A stretch of 11,716 bases of DNA from CALNYX01 sp942490925 (GTDB lineage: Bacteria > Chlamydiota > Chlamydiia > Chlamydiales > JAAKFR01), in contig CALNYX010000001.1 of the NCBI GenBank assembly GCA_942490925.1, positions 1 through 11,716 on the forward strand, written 5' to 3'. Below are positions 6,386 through 11,716 of the stretch, one piece after another; position 1 is the first letter of the stretch, and each line of letters begins with the position of its first letter. The notes under the pieces are model-generated. The model had not been told where the DNA came from. It saw only the letters and a list, made by a program, of their open reading frames with translations, and ran no database searches. Position numbers and translations under genes: made by a program.

Positions 6386-8296
6386 GTGGCTCATCACAAG
6401 CTTATTTCTGCTCTTGCCGTTTTAAAAGTAAACGCTGATCATTCGAAAAGTTATCTTGATAATTTCGTTCCATTTGTGGCTGAAGCAATTCGCTTGACTG
6501 GCGAAAGTGTTATTTCAGTACCTGAAATTAGGAAGGTGTTGAAAAATGAATTGGGGATTGAAATTCCACATCACGTTGTATCAAATATTTTGTCTTCAAT
6601 GTGTAAAGATGGGCGTATCATAAAAGAATCTAAAAAATACGTTGCGACGAGTGAGTTGTTACGTGATACAACTTTTTCAAAAAGAAAGAACGAAATTACG
6701 CGAAAGCAAAAGAGGTTATCAAACTCTTTCGAAGAGTTTTCGAAGAGAAATGGTTATCAACTTGAAACGTGTGACGACTTAGAGTCTTGTTTTTATTCGT
6801 TTATTGAATCAAATTTCACAGAGATTGTGAGGGGTAACGGAAACGGGCTTAAGGAAAAAAGCTCCATTCCTTGTGCGTCAGCAGCAAAAATGAATTATGC
6901 GGCTTCTCGGTTTGTGAAACATATTTCTGAAGAGGATGATGCTCTTTATCAAGTCTTAGAAGATATTGTAAAAGGGAATATGCTGTATAATAGCATATTC
7001 TTTGTGAATCATAATGAAGTCAAAACTAAGTTCAAAGGAACAGAAGTATATTTTGATACTAGTATTATTTTGTATTTGTTGGGCTTCACTTCTAAGGAGC
7101 GTTCTTTACCTTATCAGGAGTTGTGTCGACTGTTAAAAATAACGGGTGCAAAATCATGTTGCTTTGAACATACAGTTGAAGAAGTTCGGAATGTTCTTCG
7201 CTATTGTATTGAGATGCTTAAAAAAGGTACTGTTGCAACAAGAAATGAAGCACTTGATTATTTAATTGAGAACCACAAGACTCCTTCAGATGTAGAACTG
7301 TTAATTGGTGATCTTGAAGAGCGACTTTATAGAATTGGTGTAATAGTAAAGCCCAAGCCTTCATATGTGAATGCGTTTTGCTTGGATGAAGCAAAACTTG
7401 AGAAATATATTTCTGATGCGGTTTCTTATCGAAATGAAGAAGTTGCATTACAGTTTGATGTTGACTCTATTTCAGCAATACATCGGTTACGAGAGGGAAC
7501 TTTTTATTCAAACATAGAACAGTGTCGTGCTGTATTTGTTACACCAAATAGTCAATTAGCCCAAGCTGCAAGGGATTTTCACCACGATGAATATCCATCA
7601 AAAAGTGGAGTATCATATTGTGTTTTGTCGCATGTGCTTACGACTGTTGCATGGATGAAGTTACCAACATTGCCAGCTGAGCTTCCGAAACAGGTTATTA
7701 TTTCAAACTGTTATGCTGGTTTAAAGCCAACTCCTGAAGTTTGGGATAAATATATTGATCAAGTGGAGAGGCTTTTTAAAGACAAAGAAATATCTGAAGA
7801 TAGTTATTATATTTTAAAGAATTCTTTATTTTGTAGTGAAGCGCTAGCCGAAGTTTCAGGAGGTGATGTTGCAAATGTTACAGCTGATAGCGTTTCTGAA
7901 ATTTTGAGAAAAGCAACTTTGAATATAGTAGGAGATGCTAGAGAGGCATTGGCTTCAACAAAGAATGAACTTCAAGAAACCTATTCAAAAATACATGAGC
8001 ATGATGAGAAGTTACGAAAGTACGCTTTGAAAATTGCGGATTGTATTTATTGTATTTTGGGAACTAGTTATGTGCTACTTGTCCTTTATTTTGCTTACTT
8101 ATCAAAACCAGATGAAATTTCAGTAGATGCTATTTTAGCTGGCAATCCAATTGCTTTTTTAGCTTTATGTGGAATGATTTTAGGTACTTGTTTAATGCTT
8201 CTGTCTTCTGATGCTCGTCGTTGGGGAATGACTGGTCGTAACATGTTGGCTGGTTCTGTTTTCTCTAAGTTAGTCAAAATATTTGGAGTGAACTAG
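6386..8296 (+). CDS. Winged-helix / PIN-like nuclease / two-transmembrane protein
   Basis: The 636-residue product starts at GTG 6386, preferred over TTG 6362 because AAGGAGG (6375-6381) lies just upstream. Residues about 30-90 look like a winged helix (VPEIRKVLKNELGIEIPHHV, then DGRI). A PIN-like domain spans about 215-420: VYFDTSIILYLL gives the first acidic residue (D224), HTVEEVRNVL a glutamate pair (265-266), FDVDSISAI further aspartates (358, 360) and VFVTPNSQLA the usual last motif with N388 in place of aspartate. PIN nucleases cleave RNA using such acidic clusters. After a coiled-coil-like stretch (about 510-550) come two hydrophobic segments (about 554-572 and 588-606), so the protein is probably membrane-anchored with the nuclease in the cytoplasm. 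A single gene with its own terminator and no antitoxin next to it. A defence effector role is inference. Confidence 0.75.
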   Translation: MAHHKLISALAVLKVNADHSKSYLDNFVPFVAEAIRLTGESVISVPEIRKVLKNELGIEIPHHVVSNILSSMCKDGRIIKESKKYVATSELLRDTTFSKRKNEITRKQKRLSNSFEEFSKRNGYQLETCDDLESCFYSFIESNFTEIVRGNGNGLKEKSSIPCASAAKMNYAASRFVKHISEEDDALYQVLEDIVKGNMLYNSIFFVNHNEVKTKFKGTEVYFDTSIILYLLGFTSKERSLPYQELCRLLKITGAKSCCFEHTVEEVRNVLRYCIEMLKKGTVATRNEALDYLIENHKTPSDVELLIGDLEERLYRIGVIVKPKPSYVNAFCLDEAKLEKYISDAVSYRNEEVALQFDVDSISAIHRLREGTFYSNIEQCRAVFVTPNSQLAQAARDFHHDEYPSKSGVSYCVLSHVLTTVAWMKLPTLPAELPKQVIISNCYAGLKPTPEVWDKYIDQVERLFKDKEISEDSYYILKNSLFCSEALAEVSGGDVANVTADSVSEILRKATLNIVGDAREALASTKNELQETYSKIHEHDEKLRKYALKIADCIYCILGTSYVLLVLYFAYLSKPDEISVDAILAGNPIAFLALCGMILGTCLMLLSSDARRWGMTGRNMLAGSVFSKLVKIFGVN

Positions 8297-8407
8297 CAGT
8301 ATCGTGATTTGGACGTAAAAAAGCTCGTAATTACATACTAACTAAGACGGTAAAGTTCTTTGTGAGCTACAGGAAAGCAAAAAGTGACAATAACGTTGAT
8401 AAAGGGG

Positions 8408-8437
8408 GGGGGCTAAATACTTAGCCCCCTCTTTTTG
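8408..8437 (+). terminator. Rho-independent terminator of the PIN-domain gene
   Basis: Perfect stem GGGGGCTAA (8408-8416) and TTAGCCCCC (8421-8429) with loop ATAC, followed by TCTTTTTG. It is preceded by extra G, making a run of nine G (8404-8412). It lies about 110 bases after the PIN gene stop and 155 bases from the convergent polymerase-like gene. Confidence 0.88.
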
Positions 8438-8591
8438 TATTGATGCTTTTTATTGAGTGAAAAATAACGTTAATTTTACCAAATAGATACCATGGTCATA
8501 TAGAAGGTGTGTTTCATTTTATTCCATGAGAATTGGTTATTAGTACGCGTGCCTCTTTCTTGTTATACAGTGTGTTAGTATTGTGTGCTGA

Positions 8592-9950
8592 TTAGTCAAT
8601 CACCGGACAAACTTTGTATTTCGCTACAAAAGCCCGTTCCATTGTTTCCACTAGTACCGCTTCATGGTCTTTTACGACGATAAAGCTGTCGTGTACTGGA
8701 AGGCAGCAAATCCCTTTGTTAGTCAGCTCAACAAGGACTGACTCTGCAATCTGAGAATCCCAGTATTGAAGCTTCTTGCCCATATCTCTTCCCATGTACT
8801 TCCAAAAAACTGGATGAGCTTTCTTATGAAGCAGTAGCAATTTCTTGATGCCGATTGAACGAATCAAAGACTTTTCGTTCGTTGTGAACTTCTTACTTTT
8901 CGTAAGATCGTTGTTGGCAGCTTTGAGACCACTTTTGTACGTTTGTGCATTCATCATAGACAGTGTGGCTTTCTTCAAAAACTTACGGACAAGCTTATCT
9001 CCAACATAGCCCGACACTTCATATGGATCACCATCTGGAAGCCTACCTGTCTCTTTAATGTAGATGATCGACGGATGGATTGCTTTGTAGTCTCGTTCAA
9101 CAGTCTTTTTGCCATTGATAAGAATAAGCTTTCGAAGCTCCTCTGTAGTGCTTTGCCACCATCCTCCGTAAAACCTTCCACCAAGATTGAATTTCCCATC
9201 GTTAAAAACGCGGTAGAGACGTTTCTGCGACATATCGGTAATAGTTCTATCTTCCGCAGCAAACTGGGCATGAGAGGCCGCAAGCGCTTCTGGTGACACA
9301 TCAATTGATAAGTCTGTTTCCTGATAGAGTGCGTTTACCGGATCTAGGCGATTCTTGAAGCATGCAATTATTGGTGGATCACGAAATACCGTTCCAGTAG
9401 TTGTTTTAACCTTTGTTCCGTATTCCATGAGTTTTTTGTTTGTGTCTTTTAAGATTATCGTATCAAAATAGGGATGCTTTTCCACTTTGATGTCTACAAG
9501 TTTGTCAAAGCGTGTCGTTAGTGCTGGAGTAGCTCGCATTCGTGACTGCCTGTTACGCTTATCGCCTTTTGAGTAAAAACAGCCCAGATGATCCTCTACG
9601 AGCTGCTTTTCTTTAAGTCGATCAATGTAATGGGCAAGAGAATTTCGTTCGATCTGGAGACGATTATAGCGGCTTCCAGATGTGTAATCGTTTTGATGTC
9701 TGGAGTAGGCGACATGTCTGGCGGGATCGGCTTTGTAAGCCGCATACAGGTTGAGTAAAAGCACTTTCAACGTAGTATAAGCTCGAGTTTTGCTAGTGTT
9801 GTGCGGCTTATCAATTTGCTCGTAAAGCTCGGCGACAAGTCTGTCGATTCCTGGATGGTCACTCCAGCGGTGAATATCCAACGGAGTCGAGTTGTTGAGC
9901 GCGATTGCTTTTGCAATTGCCTCTGGTGAGGCTGTATTTGAGTGTGTCAT
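8592..9950 (-). CDS. Compact protein with family-A DNA polymerase-like palm motifs
   Basis: The 452-residue protein starts at ATG 9950 with AAGGAG (9959-9964) 8 bases upstream. Residues about 50-150 are basic and may form a helix-turn-helix. The C-terminal half carries FNDGKFNLGGRFYGGWWQ (249-266), ERDYKAIHPSIIY (285-297) and LPVHDSFIVV (417-426). The second resembles polymerase A motif A (D287 followed by Y) and the third resembles motif C (H420-D421). Between them R322-xxx-K326 fits the start of the nucleotide-binding O-helix. There is no 3'-5' exonuclease domain and the length is about half that of Pol I. I recall similar proteins as uncharacterised genes of mobile elements. A replicative or primase-like role for a mobile element is inference. 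Upstream is a small ORF (10242-10454) on the same strand. Confidence 0.7.
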   Translation of the reverse strand: MTHSNTASPEAIAKAIALNNSTPLDIHRWSDHPGIDRLVAELYEQIDKPHNTSKTRAYTTLKVLLLNLYAAYKADPARHVAYSRHQNDYTSGSRYNRLQIERNSLAHYIDRLKEKQLVEDHLGCFYSKGDKRNRQSRMRATPALTTRFDKLVDIKVEKHPYFDTIILKDTNKKLMEYGTKVKTTTGTVFRDPPIIACFKNRLDPVNALYQETDLSIDVSPEALAASHAQFAAEDRTITDMSQKRLYRVFNDGKFNLGGRFYGGWWQSTTEELRKLILINGKKTVERDYKAIHPSIIYIKETGRLPDGDPYEVSGYVGDKLVRKFLKKATLSMMNAQTYKSGLKAANNDLTKSKKFTTNEKSLIRSIGIKKLLLLHKKAHPVFWKYMGRDMGKKLQYWDSQIAESVLVELTNKGICCLPVHDSFIVVKDHEAVLVETMERAFVAKYKVCPVID

Positions 9951-9996
9951 CTGGCGTTCTCCTTGTTGTGAATTTCAGAGAGAAGCGACAGTTTTT

Positions 9997-10044
9997 TTCT
10001 CCCTCATGCCTAATTAATGAAAAATGAGGGGGGCTAAGGGAGAA
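9997..10044. repeat. Switchable inverted repeats upstream of the polymerase-like gene
   Basis: TTCTCCC (9997-10003) pairs with GGGAGAA (10038-10044), and CCCTCAT (10001-10007) pairs with ATGAGGG (10024-10030). The two pairings overlap and exclude each other. Homopolymer T and A runs flank them. This lies in the leader or promoter region of the polymerase-like gene and may be regulatory or an origin-like element. Confidence 0.4.
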
Positions 10045-10241
10045 TTTTTTTTCAAAAAAGTGATTTTTTTTGTAGGGAGTGATGGTTCTTAAAGACTTAA
10101 TAAGTCCAGATTCAATAATACAACCAATAATATATAAGCATATCCTCCTCTGTTCATTACTGGTAGTAGTCTCGTTAGAAAACTCGAAATAGTGGGAATG
10201 AGAGGTATACCAAAGCCTTTGCCTGACAAACGATGAATAAT

Positions 10242-10454
10242 TCACGCTAGCCCGTTTCCAAGTGTCACCCTCGCCGAGGCGATCTCTACGCTTTTATTTT
10301 CCTTAGCTAGGTGTCCCGCTGTGCTCATTACTGTGGCTACTTTCTTGTCGTCGATGTAAGCTTTCTGCTCTGCTTCATCTGCCAATGCACGGAGTGCCTT
10401 TGTATGGGGTTGAGGAAGTGTAGGAGTGTTCTCTGTAGATAAAAAATGCCCCAT
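10242..10454 (-). CDS. Small hypothetical protein upstream of the polymerase-like gene
   Basis: A 70-residue frame from ATG 10454. The N-terminal 20 residues are threonine- and proline-rich, and the rest is helical and charged (KALRALADEAEQKAYIDDKK, then AGHLAKENKSVEIASA), a composition typical of a real protein. No domain is recognised. There is no Shine-Dalgarno before the ATG because the conserved repeat (10450-10522) ends at the start codon. Translation might instead begin at ATG 10335, or the frame may be a fragment. It lies about 290 bases upstream of the polymerase-like gene in the same direction, so co-transcription is possible. Confidence 0.4.
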   Translation of the reverse strand: MGHFLSTENTPTLPQPHTKALRALADEAEQKAYIDDKKVATVMSTAGHLAKENKSVEIASARVTLGNGLA

Positions 10455-10522
10455 CCCAAAATTTTATCCGGCTCCCGTGCAAATGCATAGTTTGGCTGTT
10501 TTTGGCAGGGGGGGGGGCGTCA
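10450..10522. repeat. Degenerate 70 bp direct repeat, right copy
   Basis: Counterpart of 6211-6280 in the same orientation. It carries TTTTATCCG, TGCAAATGCA, GGCTGTTTTT and a run of ten G (10508-10517) where the left copy has five. On the minus strand its end coincides with ATG 10454. The two copies bracket the PIN gene and the polymerase-like gene. Confidence 0.6.
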
Positions 10523-10561
10523 ATGTTGAAACCAATACGAGCCGTCTAAGGCAGAGAAAAA

Positions 10562-10583
10562 CAAAAAACGACCAATAGGTCGT
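10562..10583 (-). terminator. Rho-independent terminator after the broken minus-strand frame
   Basis: Stem ACGACC/GGTCGT (10568-10573, 10578-10583) with a 4-base loop. On the minus strand it is followed by TTTTTTG and a second T run. It lies about 32 bases after the stop of the frame at 10615, which supports that frame having been a gene. Confidence 0.7.
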
Positions 10584-10614
10584 CTTGAATCTTTTTGCTC
10601 TTAAAGAGCGATGG

Positions 10615-10800
10615 TTAGCTGTACCATAACTTATCGTAATGTACACACGTCGCAACATGTTCAGTGCCCATCACTTCTTCCACTATACTTGGTAACTCAA
10701 CCGGCATTCCACTTTAGATCACATCTTGCTTTAAAGTGAACAGTTTTGATGGGGCTCCAGTACTTCCACATCGGCTATACCCATCGTGGAGCGTCTCAGC
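10615..10800 (-). pseudogene. Stop-interrupted small reading frame, unknown family
   Basis: One minus-strand frame reads GYSRCGSTGAPSKLFTLKQD, then V-I, a TAA (10714-10716), then SGMPVELPSIVEEVMG, TEHVATCVHYDKLWYS and TAA at 10615-10617. The parts on both sides of the internal stop look like one protein, and a terminator follows at the expected distance. The stretch after the stop could still be made as a 30-residue product from ATG 10707, but its ribosome site is poor. The upstream limit is uncertain: the frame stays open beyond 10800 with less protein-like composition. I do not recognise the family. It may be a small regulator, or the terminal part of a longer gene lost by insertion or mutation. 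Confidence 0.45.
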
Positions 10801-11217
10801 GCCTCTTTTATGAATTTTTGTTAATAAATTAAAAAGGAAAGTGTGTTGGATTTTTGTCTTATTTTCTTCACTCTTGCTGTGCCCATCTCTTTTGCGGTTG
10901 CTAGTAAGTCTTTCCTTGCAGGAACGTTGAAATATTATGGAGTTCCATTTTGTGTGAATAGGGTGTTTGTTTTTTGCTCTCGCGAGTTTTTCTCGAATAG
11001 ATGTGTTGTGACCCTCGTTTTTAAGATCGAGTCGAAAAATCTTGACATCGAGAGTGGTTGATGACTATCCCCTTCATCTCAAGATGGACTTTTTCTTGTA
11101 AGTCTCTCTCTATGTCGAGGGATAGAATTGTTTCTCATTCACGCTGTACTGTTCGTTCGTGCTTGTTTCTTTCGCAGTGACGCCGAACGCTACTGATTAT
11201 AATACCACTACCATTCT
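10801..11217. other. About 400 bases without a supported gene, with a possible -10 at its right end
   Basis: A plus-strand frame from TTG 10843 to 11061 encodes 72 residues with a hydrophobic start and has a passable AAGGAAA site, but its composition is poor and it has no terminator. Short TCGA-containing inverted repeats occur at 10981-11055 without a clear role. TATAAT at 11198-11203 would place a transcript start about 20 bases before ATG 11230 of the next gene; no convincing -35 is visible. Confidence 0.45.
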
Positions 11218-11229
11218 ATGGAGAAGCAG

Positions 11230-11661
11230 ATGATAAAACGCATCGATATCTTAAGAGAACGCAATCAGCAACTTGAGGATGAGCAGAAGCAAGTCCAGGC
11301 TGAGATAAAAGAACTCGAAACAAAAGAGCAACTGGAACAAGATGTGAAGCTAGCCGAAGCCTTCTGGACTGTTGTAGCCGAAAAAGGTGACACTGTTCCA
11401 GTGTCAGAGGTATTAAAATATTTTGAAGAAAAAAAAGAAATATCTCCTGAAGAAGCGGCTGAAATAGCTCTTACGAGAGCATTGCGAAAAGAACCTGGTA
11501 CGCGTTTTATTGTAAAAGATCTCTTTGAAGAATTAGAATGGCAAAATATTAGCAATGCACCACATGCTGGAAAATTGTTTAAAGAGAAAACAGAAGCAGA
11601 AGCATTAGATAAACTTGAGATCGACCTTAGTGGTAAGCAGGCAGTTTACACAGTGTTATAG
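11230..11661 (+). CDS. Small coiled-coil protein, unknown function
   Basis: The 143-residue product starts at ATG 11230, chosen over the in-frame ATG 11218 because GGAG (11220-11223) then serves as ribosome site and TATAAT at 11198 would leave the first ATG almost leaderless. Residues 1-45 have a strong heptad-like pattern (LRERNQQLEDEQKQV, then EIKELETKEQLEQD), a probable coiled coil for dimerisation. The remaining 100 residues are mixed alpha/beta with an acidic bias: SPEEAAEIALTRALRKEPG, then TRFIVKDLFEELEW, and a final hydrophobic strand QAVYTVL. This C-terminal part could be a winged-helix-like fold, but no family is recognised. No membrane segment. A perfect terminator follows at once, so it is monocistronic or last in its unit. 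Confidence 0.75.
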   Translation: MIKRIDILRERNQQLEDEQKQVQAEIKELETKEQLEQDVKLAEAFWTVVAEKGDTVPVSEVLKYFEEKKEISPEEAAEIALTRALRKEPGTRFIVKDLFEELEWQNISNAPHAGKLFKEKTEAEALDKLEIDLSGKQAVYTVL

Positions 11662-11665
11662 CTGT

Positions 11666-11702
11666 AAAAAAACACTTAGATGGAAATCTAAGTGTTTTTT
11701 TT
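11666..11702 (+). terminator. Rho-independent terminator of the coiled-coil gene
   Basis: Perfect stem of 16 bases (11666-11681 and 11686-11701) with loop GGAA, ACACTTAGAT/ATCTAAGTGT core and an uninterrupted T run at the 3' end. It starts five bases after the stop codon and could also act on the opposite strand. Confidence 0.9.
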
Positions 11703-11716
11703 GCAGCTGATAATTT

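Noticed and set aside
8975..9304. Open frames on both strands inside the polymerase-like gene
   Set aside because: Out-of-frame shadows of a gene with strong motifs and a good ribosome site.
9859..10245. Minus-strand open frame of 128 codons overlapping the polymerase-like start
   Set aside because: It starts at GTG without a ribosome site, crosses low-complexity inverted repeats and overlaps about 90 bases of a gene with a strong start of its own.
10843..11061. Plus-strand 72-codon frame with a hydrophobic start
   Set aside because: It has a passable ribosome site but a TTG start, a composition rich in Phe/Cys/Val typical of chance frames, and no terminator or homologous partner. Not strong enough to call.
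1..11716. tRNA, rRNA, CRISPR arrays and complete insertion sequences
   Set aside because: I saw no cloverleaf, no regularly spaced repeats and no transposase with terminal inverted repeats in the window.

Overview
The window is AT-rich bacterial DNA of accessory character: few or no housekeeping genes, frequent strand switches, a tandem gene duplication, broken genes, and strong Shine-Dalgarno sequences and rho-independent terminators. The gene layout, long U-tract terminators and sigma70-like promoters fit a Gram-negative bacterium. A Desulfovibrio-type host is only a guess and nothing here proves it.

Left end (1-2802): a Ser/Thr protein kinase on the minus strand runs off the window edge. 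Divergent from it is a zinc-finger protein with a CoiA-like PD-(D/E)XK nuclease core. A perfect bidirectional terminator closes this unit.

Centre-left (2816-5592): two tandem paralogous copies of a two-gene minus-strand operon. Each encodes a small four-cysteine zinc-ribbon protein that overlaps a GIY-YIG nuclease carrying a NUMOD-like tail. Each operon has its own promoter (TAGACA or TGGACA, 16 bp spacer, TATAAT). About 95 nt into the leader, each has a strong Shine-Dalgarno in front of a tiny ORF containing AUA-AUA, then a 6-7 bp hairpin, then the Shine-Dalgarno of the zinc-ribbon gene. The two hairpins differ at three base pairs, and all three changes are compensatory. This duplicated module with its leader is the strongest candidate for something undescribed.

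Centre (5820-8437): an orphan StbD/Phd-type antitoxin frame broken by an in-frame TGA, then a plus-strand gene for a winged-helix/PIN-like nuclease/two-transmembrane protein with a perfect terminator.

Right (8592-10522): a minus-strand gene for a compact protein with family-A DNA polymerase-like motifs A and C, preceded by a switchable inverted-repeat region and a small ORF. A 70 bp degenerate direct repeat lies at 6211-6280 and 10450-10522, bracketing the PIN and polymerase-like genes. In both copies it ends on the start codon of a minus-strand ORF.

Far right (10562-11716): a stop-interrupted minus-strand reading frame with its own terminator, an unassigned stretch, and a coiled-coil small protein with a terminator. 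The region reads as a defence or mobile-element island in partial decay. Functional links between its units are inference from proximity only.
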